64,000 bases of DNA, taken from Planococcus sp. PAMC 21323 (GTDB lineage Bacteria > Bacillota > Bacilli > Bacillales_A > Planococcaceae). The stretch lies in assembly GCF_000785555.1 (NCBI RefSeq), contig NZ_CP009129.1, forward strand, positions 1,612,001 to 1,676,000. The letters run 5' to 3'. Position numbers and translations under genes: made by a program. Below are positions 7,480-16,336 of the stretch, piece after piece. A model generated the notes under the pieces. That model searched no databases and had not been told where the DNA came from. It saw only the letters and a program-made list of their open reading frames with translations. Each line of letters opens with the position of its first letter. The first letter of the stretch is position 1.

Positions 7480-8664
7480 ATGAATTTAAAAGTGTATATT
7501 TTAGCTTTATCCACAGTTGCTGTGGGACTTGTCGAACTAATTATCGGAGGAATTTTGCCGACAATCGCTGCAGAGTTTGATGTATCTCTAAGCTCAGCTG
7601 GTCAGTTAATTACCGTTTTTGCGATGATTATTGCCATTGCAGGTCCTATCTTGCTTGTTGCGACTAGCAAATTTGAACGTAAAAAAGTGTACTTGATTGC
7701 GATGTTCATTTTTTTCCTCGGAAACATCATGACTTATTTTAGTCCTGATTTTACCTGGATGATGATTTCACGTGTTTTAACCGCTGCAAGCACTGCACTT
7801 ATCGTTGTATTATCGCTTACTATTGTGGCAAAAATTGTTGAGCCTCCTTACCGTGCCAAAGCAATTGGCTTCATCTTCATGGGTATCAGTTCTTCACTCG
7901 TTCTTGGCGTGCCAATTGGTATTGTCATTTCAGACTTGTTCGGATGGCGTGTTATTTTCCTTGGCATCGCATTACTTTCGATCGGTTCGATGGTATTGAT
8001 TGCGCTCTATATACAACCAATTCCAGGAGGTACAGCAGTACCATTAAAGCAACAACTCAGAGCCGTTGCTAGTGCAAAAATCGGAACTGCCCACCTCGCA
8101 ACAATGTTTATGCTTGCGGGACATTACACAGTCTATGCTTATTTCACACCATTTCTTGAAACCATTCTTAACTTAAACTCCTTCTGGGTTAGTGTTTGTT
8201 ATTTATTGTTTGGTATTGCAGCAGTTAGCGGTGGCGCGATCGGTGGCGCGTTATCAGATTGGATAGGTTCGAAAAAAAGTATTATCATCGTTATTTCAGC
8301 CTTCGCCGTTTCATTATTTTTACTACCACTCAGCACGTTTTCATTAGTCGTATTCTTACCAGTTATGGTTATATGGGCAGCACTTAGCTGGAGTTTAGCT
8401 CCGCCTCAGCAAAGCTATTTAATCGAAATAGACCCAGCAACTTCAGATGTTCAGCAAAGTTTTAATAACTCAGCTCTCCAAGTTGGAATTGCTCTAGGTT
8501 CTGCAATCGGTGGTATCGCATTATCACAAACTGGTTCAGTTTCAAGCATGCCTTATGTCGGCGCCATTATTGTTCTTATTGCACTTGGCTGCGCTCTATT
8601 TTCATTAACGCGGCCTGCTATTGTTCGAAGCACTTTGCAAGCTAGTAGTAAAACTAATGGTTAA
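7480..8664 (+). CDS. pbuE: Purine efflux pump PbuE (MFS), 394 aa
   Basis: Twelve-helix major facilitator exporting hypoxanthine/adenine and purine analogues. The N-terminus [20 protein letters not shown] and the stretch [20 protein letters not shown] closely resemble B. subtilis PbuE (388 aa). The MFS loop-2 signature appears as [13 protein letters not shown] choose ATG 7480 because it restores the family N-terminus and has GAGAGGA upstream; an ATG 30 nt earlier is in frame but overlaps that SD. Expression should be switched on by adenine through the upstream riboswitch. Confidence 0.92.
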   Translation: MNLKVYILALSTVAVGLVELIIGGILPTIAAEFDVSLSSAGQLITVFAMIIAIAGPILLVATSKFERKKVYLIAMFIFFLGNIMTYFSPDFTWMMISRVLTAASTALIVVLSLTIVAKIVEPPYRAKAIGFIFMGISSSLVLGVPIGIVISDLFGWRVIFLGIALLSIGSMVLIALYIQPIPGGTAVPLKQQLRAVASAKIGTAHLATMFMLAGHYTVYAYFTPFLETILNLNSFWVSVCYLLFGIAAVSGGAIGGALSDWIGSKKSIIIVISAFAVSLFLLPLSTFSLVVFLPVMVIWAALSWSLAPPQQSYLIEIDPATSDVQQSFNNSALQVGIALGSAIGGIALSQTGSVSSMPYVGAIIVLIALGCALFSLTRPAIVRSTLQASSKTNG

Positions 8665-8684
8665 ATTACACAAAAACTAATAAA

Positions 8685-8722
8685 AATGAGAAGTGAAACC
8701 CAAACTTTCACTTCCCATTTTT
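8685..8722 (+). terminator. Rho-independent terminator of pbuE
   Basis: GAAGTGAAA / TTTCACTTC hairpin with A-run before and T-run after, ~20 nt after the pbuE stop. Confidence 0.8.
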
Positions 8723-8764
8723 TATATTTACTTCACTTTCATCATATAATATTATTTGGACTGA

Positions 8765-8905
8765 ACCGACGTTTCTCCTAGTAACTCTCTTAGCGCTGGC
8801 GCGTCCATGGGCTAGGCGAACCACTAAGACAGATGCATTTCCAGGCTTAGTGCGAGAGCCATGCCCAAAGCGGCCGAAGCGTTTCCAGACCCCATTCAAT
8901 CTTCT
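8765..8905. repeat. GC-rich structured block of unknown nature
   Basis: This ~140-nt block is clearly more G+C-rich than its AT-rich surroundings. It contains nested inverted repeats, e.g. CACTAAG (8822-8828) with CTTAGTG (8846-8852), and the short palindromes GCGCTGGCGC and CGGCCG. It lies between the pbuE terminator and the TPP riboswitch and is not part of either. It could be a dispersed structured repeat or a small RNA. The leftward frame through it has no SD and overlaps both neighbours, so I do not call it a gene. Confidence 0.35.
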
Positions 8906-9006
8906 ACACTCTGGATATTTTTCTGACTCACTCTTTACATCCCTCTCCACTTCCTCTACACTAAACTCATCGGGAACAACCCGAACACAAAAACCGCATA
9001 CCGTTT

Positions 9007-9175
9007 TCTGCACTAGGGGTGCCCACTTTGGCTGAGATGCAAGCGCAAGCTTCGATCCCTCAAAACTCGATCAGGATAATACCTGCGTGAGGAAGTGCGG
9101 CGCATTTCTGAAATAATTCCTTTTTTGATTATTTGTAGATTATGGCTGCATCTTCACGGATGCGGTCTTTTTTGT
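9007..9175 (+). promoter_or_regulatory. TPP riboswitch (THI element) with terminator
   Basis: The aptamer (about 9007-9101) shows the signature blocks AGGGGTGC, GGCTGAGATGC, CTCGATCAGGATAATACC and GCGTGAGGAAGTG in order, with the outer helix GCAC/GTGC. A variable hairpin (GCAAGCGCAAGCTTC) occupies the optional P3a position. The expression platform is a terminator at 9144-9173 (GGCTGCATC / GATGCGGTC plus T-run). TPP binding should favour termination, shutting off ykoFEDC when thiamine is plentiful. Confidence 0.95.
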
Positions 9176-9200
9176 GCACATTTTTAAGGAGGAGTTTTAC

Positions 9201-9791
9201 ATGGAACCATTGCAATGCGGCACTAGCCCAATCGTCGGATTTCGTTTTTCGTTACATCCGATGACAGGAGATTTTATTAGCGTAATAAAAGGAGCTTTAA
9301 ACGAAACAGACACTTCAAACGTATGGATGCATACAGATGATGTCTCAACTGTTATTCGTGGCAAACAAATTCACGTTTTTAACGTTGCTAAAGCTCTAGC
9401 CTTACATGCAGCAAAAACTGGCGAACACGTCGCCTTATCTGGTACCTTTTCAATCGGCTGTCCGGGTGATTCGTCAGGTGATGTCTTTTTAGAAAAAGAC
9501 GATATGTTATTGAACACCGACGACACAAAACAATACGTTTCTTCGCAATTTGCGCTGTACCCAATGAACAACCCTGATTATATGGCCGTGATTTACCGCG
9601 AAGTGGACCGTGCTAAACAGTTAGGCGTTTTTAACGACTCGATGCATTATGCGAGTGGCATTCATGGTGATATTCACGACGTCTTTGCTTTTTATGAAGA
9701 TGCATTTACAAATGCACGATCAGAGGATCACCGCCATTTAGTCATGACCGTATCGATGAGCATTAATAGCCCATCTCATGGAGGTGCTTAA
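9201..9791 (+). CDS. ykoF: Thiamine/HMP-binding protein YkoF, 196 aa
   Basis: Two tandem ferredoxin-like YkoF repeats, each starting with a GFRFSLHPM / SQFALYPM element (residues ~10-18 and ~113-120). The protein is cytoplasmic and binds thiamine or its hydroxymethylpyrimidine precursor alongside the YkoEDC transporter. I start at ATG 9201, which has AAGGAGGAG upstream; an in-frame GTG 27 nt earlier lies against the TPP terminator. It is first gene of a TPP-controlled operon, with 1 nt between its stop and the ykoE start. Confidence 0.92.
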   Translation: MEPLQCGTSPIVGFRFSLHPMTGDFISVIKGALNETDTSNVWMHTDDVSTVIRGKQIHVFNVAKALALHAAKTGEHVALSGTFSIGCPGDSSGDVFLEKDDMLLNTDDTKQYVSSQFALYPMNNPDYMAVIYREVDRAKQLGVFNDSMHYASGIHGDIHDVFAFYEDAFTNARSEDHRHLVMTVSMSINSPSHGGA

Positions 9792-9792
9792 T

Positions 9793-10374
9793 ATGCTTAA
9801 AACGTGGAAATTAAAAGAAGTTGTTTTAATGTCGTTATTTGCCGTTGTTTTTGGCATTGTTTATTTATTATTTGTTCACGCTGCCAATATTTGGGCAGCG
9901 ATTATTGGACCACTTGCATATGAATGGATGTTTGGCATTTGGTTTATCGTTTCAATTATTTGCATGTACATCATCCGCAAACCCGGCGCAGCTTTTCTAT
10001 CAGAAACCATGGCAGCTGCCATCGAAGTGTTAATTGGCAACGCTGTAGGACCTCGCTTAATTTTAACCGGTGTCGTTCAAGGACTTGGCGCAGAAGCAGC
10101 ATTTGCATTAACTGGCTACAAACATTTTAATATTTTGGTATTGATGCTTGCAGGTATCGGTTCAGCGGTTTTTAGTTTTATATATGGTTACTTTGTTTCA
10201 GGCTATGCTGCACTTGATCCATCATTTGTTGCATTAATGTTTACTATACGCGTGCTAAGTGGTGCCATCATCGCAGGAATCGGTGGTAAGTATATCGGAG
10301 ATGCTCTACTTGCGACAGGTTCTTTGCGAGGATATGCCATTGCACGTTCGAATAAAGGTGATGTGAATGCGTAA
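9793..10374 (+). CDS. ykoE: ECF transporter substrate-binding S component YkoE, 193 aa
   Basis: A membrane protein of about six helices, the S component of a thiamine-precursor ECF transporter. The conserved region ETMAAAIEVLIGNAVGP lies near residue 75. The start ATG 9793 follows GGAGGTG located at the end of ykoF; an upstream ATG would place the SD inside the coding region. Its stop overlaps the ykoD start. Confidence 0.92.
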   Translation: MLKTWKLKEVVLMSLFAVVFGIVYLLFVHAANIWAAIIGPLAYEWMFGIWFIVSIICMYIIRKPGAAFLSETMAAAIEVLIGNAVGPRLILTGVVQGLGAEAAFALTGYKHFNILVLMLAGIGSAVFSFIYGYFVSGYAALDPSFVALMFTIRVLSGAIIAGIGGKYIGDALLATGSLRGYAIARSNKGDVNA

Positions 10375-11797
10375 AGAGATTTTCTCTTTAAACAATTTGT
10401 CGTTTCGATTTCCAGAAGATCAAATGGCAACATTAAAAGACATCTCTTTCACCGTATTTAAAGGTGAAAAACTCGTCATTTCTGGTGCAAGTGGTTGCGG
10501 TAAAAGCACCCTCATATATTTATTAAATCGTTTGTATCCCAATAATTGTGACGGCATAGTAGATGGAGACATCCTTCTCTTCGGTAAATCAGCAACAAAT
10601 TATGCACCTGGCGAGATCAATCACCGCGTTGCAACGGTTTTTCAGGATCCCGATTCTCAGTTTTGCATGCCAACCGTTGAAGATGAACTTGCTTTTACTT
10701 TAGAAAACTTGCAAGTTCCTTTTGGCGATATGGATGCGCGAATCGAATCAGTGCTGGAATTGACTGGACTTACTCATTTACGGCACACAATTATCCAATC
10801 TTTATCAGGAGGAATTAAACAGCGGGTTGCAACAGCTTGTGCGCTTATTATGGACCCCGAAGTGTTGTTACTCGATGAACCTTTGTCGCATTTAGATCCA
10901 TATACAGCTAAACAATTTGTAGATTGGCTTACAGAATTGCAGATTAAAACTCAGTTAACTATCGTTACAGTTGAACATCGGTTAGATAGTTGGGGTCACT
11001 TTTTCGACCGAGAAATCCAATTAAATGAAAACGGATCTATCAAAGAAGATCATCTATTCACAATAAAACAACCGATTTTATTTCCAGATCGTTTAACTGC
11101 AATTCAACCACAAACAGCTTTAACTGTTGAGCAATTATCTGTCACAATCAAGAATAAGCAATTGCTGGCACCACTATCGTTTTCTGTGCAGCGTGGTGAG
11201 ATCGTTGTAGTGGCGGGTCCCAATGGTAGTGGCAAATCGACATTAGTTAAATCACTATGCGACATTTACAAACCGACAACTGGAACAATTCAATCGGAAG
11301 GTACCGGCTATGTGCCGCAATCACCAGAATATTTATTTTTAACGCAATCAGTCCAAGAAGAAGTCTCTTATTCTTCTAGTTCAAGTATGTCGGAAATTTC
11401 TTCACTAATGATTCGTTTACGCCTTGAACAAATTCGCGAAGACCATCCCTTCGCAATTAGCCATGGACAAAAAAGACGCGTTGCGATTGCTGCTATGCTT
11501 GCTGATAAACGACCTGTTCTATTAATGGATGAACCGACTTCAGGTCAAGACAGAGCTGCACTATTAGAACTTTTTGAGTTAATTGATCAGCGCTCTAAAG
11601 AAGGAACTACTTTTTTAATCGTGACACACGATATGGAATTTGCAGCGAGTGTCGCCGATTCGGTATTACTTATAAAAAACGGGAAACTGACTGGGAAATT
11701 TGACGCTAGAGATGTGTGGCATAATGAAAAATTGCTGGCATCTCACCACTTATTAGCACCGAAAGGAGTTGCTCGTTTTGCGGAATCTTTTGCATAA
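10367..11797 (+). CDS. ykoD: Energising ATPase YkoD of HMP/thiamine ECF transporter, 476 aa
   Basis: Two ABC ATPase domains fused in one chain (A1-A2). Domain 1 has Walker A GASGCGKST (~residue 40), signature LSGGIKQR and Walker B VLLLDEP. Domain 2 has Walker A GPNGSGKST (~residue 285), a degenerate signature ISHGQKRR and Walker B VLLMDEP. It powers uptake through YkoE and YkoC at the membrane. The start overlaps the ykoE stop by 8 nt, indicating translational coupling. Confidence 0.93.
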   Translation: MRKEIFSLNNLSFRFPEDQMATLKDISFTVFKGEKLVISGASGCGKSTLIYLLNRLYPNNCDGIVDGDILLFGKSATNYAPGEINHRVATVFQDPDSQFCMPTVEDELAFTLENLQVPFGDMDARIESVLELTGLTHLRHTIIQSLSGGIKQRVATACALIMDPEVLLLDEPLSHLDPYTAKQFVDWLTELQIKTQLTIVTVEHRLDSWGHFFDREIQLNENGSIKEDHLFTIKQPILFPDRLTAIQPQTALTVEQLSVTIKNKQLLAPLSFSVQRGEIVVVAGPNGSGKSTLVKSLCDIYKPTTGTIQSEGTGYVPQSPEYLFLTQSVQEEVSYSSSSSMSEISSLMIRLRLEQIREDHPFAISHGQKRRVAIAAMLADKRPVLLMDEPTSGQDRAALLELFELIDQRSKEGTTFLIVTHDMEFAASVADSVLLIKNGKLTGKFDARDVWHNEKLLASHHLLAPKGVARFAESFA

Positions 11798-12533
11798 CAT
11801 GAATCCTTCGGTGAAGTTTATCGCAGTCACAATATCAATGCTCTCAATCGCCTTCTTTTTCAATCCGTGGACACCTCTACTATTTTGGATCAGTATTCTA
11901 TTATTGCAATTAACGATGAGTCATATTAAATGGAAGTTGTGGGCATTATTCATGCTACCTTTCTCTATTGGTGCTTTCGGGTATCTATGGACGACAGTAG
12001 TTTTTGGCGCAGATACAGGAGGCACGATTATTTGGTCTTTTGCAGGAATCGATGTAACCGACGAACAATGGGCACACGCTTTGTCACTATCTTTTCGCGT
12101 CATGGCATTTTCTAGTCTTTCTCTCATGTTCGCTTTTACGACAGATCCTGTGAAATTTATTTTAAGCTTAATGCAACAATTAAAGCTTTCTCCAAAACTT
12201 GCGTATGGCGTCATGGTCGGCTATCAGTTTTTGCCCGTCATGAAAGATGAATTTACCCAAATTCTACAAGCGCAACGACTACGTGGTGCCGAAGTAGAAA
12301 AGCGGAGCTGGCAACGAATAGTGTCGATGCGCCGTGTGCTCATCCCAATGCTAGCAGGCGCAGTTCGAAAAGCTGAACGCTCTGCATTTGCGATGGAAGC
12401 CCGGGGGTTTACAGGAGAGCCTAGAAAAGGCTATTACCACCCCATTCTTCTAAGTCGCACGGATGTTTTCATGTCTAGTGTTTTTCTAACAATAGTACTC
12501 GCTAGTTGTCTTGGAGGCATATGGTTGAGTTAA
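11778..12533 (+). CDS. ykoC: ECF transporter T component YkoC, 251 aa
   Basis: Transmembrane coupling protein with five to six helices. Two Ala-Arg-Gly coupling motifs sit in the cytoplasmic helices (AQRLRG and AMEARGF, ~residues 167-210) and contact the YkoD ATPases. I favour TTG 11778 because AAAGGAG lies 9 nt upstream; TTG 11769 is too close to it, and ATG 11799 would give a shorter form. The 5' end overlaps ykoD by 20 nt. Last gene of the TPP-regulated operon. Confidence 0.88.
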   Translation: MRNLLHNMNPSVKFIAVTISMLSIAFFFNPWTPLLFWISILLLQLTMSHIKWKLWALFMLPFSIGAFGYLWTTVVFGADTGGTIIWSFAGIDVTDEQWAHALSLSFRVMAFSSLSLMFAFTTDPVKFILSLMQQLKLSPKLAYGVMVGYQFLPVMKDEFTQILQAQRLRGAEVEKRSWQRIVSMRRVLIPMLAGAVRKAERSAFAMEARGFTGEPRKGYYHPILLSRTDVFMSSVFLTIVLASCLGGIWLS

Positions 12534-12545
12534 TGAATAGGTTAT

Positions 12546-12580
12546 AAAAGGGAATCTGAAATTTATGGATTTCCTTTTTC
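12546..12580 (+). terminator. Rho-independent terminator of ykoFEDC
   Basis: AAAAGGGAATC / GATTTCCTTTT hairpin (one G-T pair), followed by further T residues, 12 nt after ykoC. Confidence 0.7.
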
Positions 12581-12769
12581 TCATGTTATTTTTGCTCTTA
12601 CTTACATGGTTTTGAATTTTGAATTATATCCTTAAGTAGTTATTTACATAGTAAATAAAAACATAGTTATCTCTCAAATTATTAAACCACGTTAACTTAT
12701 AAATAGATCTTCACTCAAAGTTTACATAATATAATTATCAAATATTTCATTCGGTAGTATTCCGAAAAA

Positions 12770-12794
12770 AAAAAAGAGCTGATATCTCAGCTCT
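12770..12794 (-). terminator. Rho-independent terminator
   Basis: AGAGCTGA / TCAGCTCT stem overlapping the 3' end of the Spo0M-like gene, followed leftward by ten T residues. Confidence 0.8.
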
Positions 12795-13206
12795 CTAGTG
12801 TTCCATATGTGATTTCATCTTCGTCTCTTGCATTAACTCCATTTTTCACATGGACAATCGTGCGCAAAATTAGTTTGGCACTTGGATTCTCCAGTTCCCA
12901 CCGCTCGTCAGGAACAATTTCAAACTGCTGCATAACTGTATCTTTAGATTTTACGGATCCCGCAAATTCCATCGACTGTTTTGCTATAATTGTTTCGTAA
13001 TAATCAAAATCGCTATCATCTCGTGTATCTTCTACAAGTCTTATTACATTTAATTCGATAAAATCAATTGTTTGCTCCCCATCGCCACCATCAAGATAAA
13101 TGGTACCATTTAATGTTTCGCCTTCTTCAAGATGCGGTCTTTCTACAACTGTATTTACTTTTAATGAACCAATGCCTATAGATGATAAAAAATCTTTAAA
13201 CTTCAT
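12787..13206 (-). CDS. Spo0M-like sporulation-control protein, 139 aa
   Basis: Arrestin-fold Spo0M family. The N-terminal LSSIGIGSLKVNTVVERPHL and the following strand series (GETLNGTIYL, IDFIELNVIR) match the N-terminal half of Spo0M, which is ~258 aa in B. subtilis. This protein covers only about one arrestin-like lobe and ends cleanly at a terminator, so it is a short family variant or a reduced form rather than a visible frameshift. Family role: modulation of sporulation/cell-cycle signalling; here unproven. Confidence 0.8.
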   Translation of the reverse strand: MKFKDFLSSIGIGSLKVNTVVERPHLEEGETLNGTIYLDGGDGEQTIDFIELNVIRLVEDTRDDSDFDYYETIIAKQSMEFAGSVKSKDTVMQQFEIVPDERWELENPSAKLILRTIVHVKNGVNARDEDEITYGTLES

Positions 13207-13265
13207 AAACTAGAAACCCCCATAATAAGATCGTTAATAAAATAACTAACTTTTTTAACCTAATT

Positions 13266-14453
13266 TTATAATTCTGTATAGTCGTATTGATTTGATAAAT
13301 TCGTTTCGTGCCTATTATACCGACGCTTAAATAATTTATATAGATGTGATACAAGTACACGCAGTAAAGCATACATTGGTATCCCTAAAATTACCCCAAC
13401 AACTCCAAATAGAGAGCCTGCTGTTAATAAAACAAATATTATTGTCACTGGATGAATAAACATGGTCTTGCCCATAACTTGTGGGGAGATCAAGTTTCCT
13501 TCAACCAATTGCACAACTGTCCAAACGATCGCCAACTTAACAAGCATAAATGGTGATGTTACTAAAGCGATAATCGCAGCAGGAGCAATAGCTATGGCAG
13601 GACCAATATAAGGAACTACACTTGTAACCATGGCTAGAACGCCAAGCAATAAGGCATACTCCATACCAATGATTAAGAAACCGATATAAACCATGACCCC
13701 GATACAAAAAGCAACAATCAATTGACCTTGTATATAAGCTCCTAATTGCTTATCAGCTTCTGAAAATACTTCCCGGGTATCGTCTCGAAATCTTGGTGGC
13801 AATAATTTCAAAAAATACTCAGGCAATTTTTCGCCATCTTTTAATAAGTAGAATAAAATGAACGGTACAATTACAATGGATAAAATAACGCCAGTAATGG
13901 TCGATATTAAGCCTGTAACCCCGGATATAATACCTGTCACAGTGTTTTGTAGCGTGTCTGCAATATTGTCAGGTAAGGTTGCAAGTAATGTATCCAACGT
14001 GAAATTAGATTCACTATAGTAATCGCCAACAAAAGAGGTTCTCAAAAATCCATCTACAGATGTTACTAATTGCATAAAATATTCTGGAACATCTGCGATC
14101 AAATTTTGAAATTGAGAACGTAAAAATGGAAATACCAATACGCTTAGCAACGTAATTAATCCTACTACGCCTAGGAAGATAATTATAATACCCCAAATAC
14201 GAGGAATTTTAAATTTCTCTAAGCCGCGCAAAACGGGTCTGAGCAAGTAGAAGAATACTAACGCCAAAACAATTGGCAACACTACCGTTTTCATGAAAAC
14301 TGTCACTGGATGAAAGATAAATGAAACTTCCTTGAAAACGTATATTACAAATCCAAGCATTAATAAGGAGAACAATGTAAATAATGTATTCCTTCCACCT
14401 AAAAAACGAATATAATTGGTGGCAAAAAATGATCGCTTGTCCTCAGGCTCCAT
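13266..14453 (-). CDS. AI-2E family transporter (PerM/YueF-like), 395 aa
   Basis: Integral membrane protein with about eight helices. Two helices lie near residues 20-75, a long extracytoplasmic segment spans ~105-185, and six helices fill the C-terminal half. The region PYIGPAIAIAPAAIIAL (~residue 280) and the terminal VILGIPMYALLRVLVSHLYK are typical of the family. Members export small molecules or ions (AI-2, or Na+/H+ exchange in some); the substrate cannot be told here. It lies downstream of the LCP gene, in the same direction. Confidence 0.88.
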   Translation of the reverse strand: MEPEDKRSFFATNYIRFLGGRNTLFTLFSLLMLGFVIYVFKEVSFIFHPVTVFMKTVVLPIVLALVFFYLLRPVLRGLEKFKIPRIWGIIIIFLGVVGLITLLSVLVFPFLRSQFQNLIADVPEYFMQLVTSVDGFLRTSFVGDYYSESNFTLDTLLATLPDNIADTLQNTVTGIISGVTGLISTITGVILSIVIVPFILFYLLKDGEKLPEYFLKLLPPRFRDDTREVFSEADKQLGAYIQGQLIVAFCIGVMVYIGFLIIGMEYALLLGVLAMVTSVVPYIGPAIAIAPAAIIALVTSPFMLVKLAIVWTVVQLVEGNLISPQVMGKTMFIHPVTIIFVLLTAGSLFGVVGVILGIPMYALLRVLVSHLYKLFKRRYNRHETNLSNQYDYTEL

Positions 14454-14511
14454 AAGCTTCCTCTTTTCTGATTAAACGTGATATTGTCATTTTATCATAA
14501 CCATTGTTCAT

Positions 14512-15456
14512 TTAGTTTAAGGGTTGCGACAAAAATTCACTTAAAGCTTGTTTATTCATTTCAAGGTCAATATCGAGTACTGATCCTGCTTGTGGGTAAT
14601 TGCCATAACTATAGCCATTCTCAACCGGCAACGTTAATCGTTCAACTTCCCCGCCTCCGTTAATTGCTAATTGTGTCGCTAATTTTATTTGATCTGTTAA
14701 TGGCATATCTGTTTGTACATAGGCTTGTAACGTCCCTGCTAATTTCGGTAATTTAGGGATAGTTGAAACAGTTGCTAGCTCGTTTTTCATAGCCGCTATA
14801 ACTTGTTGTTGTCTTCTGACGCGACCAAAATCTCCCTCTTCATCTGCTCGGAAACGTGCATACCCTAATAATTCCTTGCCATTTAATTGTTGTACTCCTG
14901 GAGTTAAAGATACACCAATATTTTCAGACATTTCTTTTTCTACATCAATTTCTATCCCGTTAGGTGCTGCTACATCAACAAGACTTTCAAAGCTATTAAA
15001 GTCAATCAATGCGTAATGATGAATTTCTACTCCAAACATTTCTCTCAAAGTTTCTGCCAGTAAATCTACTCCACCTAAATAATAAGCAGTATTTAATTTA
15101 TACGATTGGTATCCTGGAATGTCTGCGTAAATATCTCTCATAAAGGAAGTCAACTTTATCTCGCCATTTATTTTATCATGGGTAGCTAGCATCATCGTAT
15201 CTGTACGCGAATTTTCTTCCCCACGTGTATCTATTCCCAATACCAAAATGTTTTCGTAATCTTTATTTGTGGCGTCCTCATCGAATGTGACTGGCTCTTG
15301 CATAGGTGCATCCGCCAGATCCTTACCTGCTTTAAATTGTATAAATGCATATATGCCGATAGCGATTAATGCGATCAGGAGCAGGAAGACGATGCCGCGC
15401 AGCCGAAATCTTCTTTTTTTACGCTTTCTACTTCTTTTAGCTTGTACTTCTTCCAT
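14512..15456 (-). CDS. LytR-CpsA-Psr (LCP) family cell-wall polymer ligase, 314 aa
   Basis: A very basic cytoplasmic N-terminus (KRSRKRKKRR) and one transmembrane helix (~residues 22-42) are followed by an extracellular LCP domain. LCP motifs are ILVLGIDTRGEENSRTDTMM, SFMRDIYADIPG and the helix-linked KLNTAYYLGG. Later Arg-rich YARFRADEEGDFGRVRRQQQ contributes the polyprenyl-phosphate/metal site. The enzyme attaches wall teichoic acid or similar glycopolymers to peptidoglycan. SD GAAAGGAG. Relation to tagU/tagT/tagV cannot be resolved by eye. Confidence 0.9.
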   Translation of the reverse strand: MEEVQAKRSRKRKKRRFRLRGIVFLLLIALIAIGIYAFIQFKAGKDLADAPMQEPVTFDEDATNKDYENILVLGIDTRGEENSRTDTMMLATHDKINGEIKLTSFMRDIYADIPGYQSYKLNTAYYLGGVDLLAETLREMFGVEIHHYALIDFNSFESLVDVAAPNGIEIDVEKEMSENIGVSLTPGVQQLNGKELLGYARFRADEEGDFGRVRRQQQVIAAMKNELATVSTIPKLPKLAGTLQAYVQTDMPLTDQIKLATQLAINGGGEVERLTLPVENGYSYGNYPQAGSVLDIDLEMNKQALSEFLSQPLN

Positions 15457-15662
15457 AGTAAATGCACTCCTTTCTAAACTTTCACGTCAATAAGACGCAT
15501 AATCTTTTGTTAAGTTTCGGTTTGGGATCAAAATAAACCTTGTTGTATAGACTAAAGAAGATGTTTACTATACACAACTCACACGAAAATAGAGAAATCA
15601 TCATTTTTTTATTGTATACTTCTATCTTTAAAGTGACTTTATATATGGAGGAGACTTTTTTA

Positions 15663-15719
15663 TTGTCGAAAAACCACGAAAGTGGTACTATTCTTCTTAG
15701 CAATCTAAGAGGAGACTGA
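15663..15719 (+). CDS. Possible 18-aa leader peptide upstream of msrA
   Basis: TTG-initiated frame of 18 codons (MSKNHESGTILLSNLRGD) preceded by GGAGGAG 8 nt upstream. Its last codons contain the msrA Shine-Dalgarno (AGAGGAG) and its TGA is 3 nt from the msrA ATG. This geometry would couple the two translations. The frame is short and a non-ATG start is required, so it could also be chance. Confidence 0.3.
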   Translation: MSKNHESGTILLSNLRGD

Positions 15720-15722
15720 AAT

Positions 15723-16253
15723 ATGACTGAAAAAGCGATATTTGCAGGCGGATGTTTTTGGTGTATGGTCAAGCCATTTGATCAATTTGACGGAATCGAA
15801 AAAATTGTTTCAGGCTATAGTGGTGGACATATAGACAATCCTACATATGAACAAGTAAAATCCGGTACATCTGGACACTTAGAAGTAGTAGAAATCACGT
15901 TCCACCCTGAAATCTTCACATACGAACAATTATTAGAGATTTTTTGGCAACAGATAGACCCTACAGATGACGAAGGTCAGTTCCAAGATCGTGGTCCATC
16001 GTACCGAGCTGCAATATTTGTTCAAAACGAACGGCAACGTGCTATTGCAGAAAAATCAAAGCATGATCTTCAAGAAAGCGGTCGTTTTAACAAACCAATT
16101 GTAACAGAAATTCGAGATGCGACACCTTTTTATGCAGCAGAAGACTATCATCAAGATTTTCATAAGAAAAATCCAGAACATTATAAGGAAGACCGTGAAG
16201 CATCGGGTCGAGATGAATTTCTTTCGGCTACCTGGGATAAAGTTGACGTTTAA
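15723..16253 (+). CDS. msrA: Peptide methionine-(S)-S-oxide reductase MsrA, copy 1, 176 aa
   Basis: MsrA fold with the catalytic Cys11 in [12 protein letters not shown], followed by the conserved [15 protein letters not shown] and [18 protein letters not shown]. It reduces methionine-S-sulfoxide in proteins with thioredoxin-derived electrons. It is monocistronic with its own terminator, unlike the second copy (41593-42120), which overlaps msrB. The two copies are clearly paralogous, sharing [12 protein letters not shown]. Confidence 0.93.
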   Translation: MTEKAIFAGGCFWCMVKPFDQFDGIEKIVSGYSGGHIDNPTYEQVKSGTSGHLEVVEITFHPEIFTYEQLLEIFWQQIDPTDDEGQFQDRGPSYRAAIFVQNERQRAIAEKSKHDLQESGRFNKPIVTEIRDATPFYAAEDYHQDFHKKNPEHYKEDREASGRDEFLSATWDKVDV

Positions 16254-16268
16254 ACGTCGACTTTTTTT
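16241..16268 (+). terminator. Rho-independent terminator of msrA
   Basis: Palindromic AGTTGACGTTT / AAACGTCGACT (one mismatch) spanning the stop codon, then seven T residues. Confidence 0.7.
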
Positions 16269-16336
16269 GCCCGTTTTATTTTTCTGATTATTCTACCAAT
16301 TAGCTATTTTAGTCTATAGTTTAGGGAGGTACACGA

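Noticed and set aside
8708-9013. Leftward 101-aa open frame
   Set aside because: It starts with GTG inside the TPP riboswitch, ends inside the pbuE terminator, has no ribosome-binding site and traverses a structured GC-rich block. Treated as non-coding.
15482-15772. Leftward 96-aa frame
   Set aside because: It overlaps the start of msrA and its ribosome-binding site on the opposite strand, with no SD of its own.
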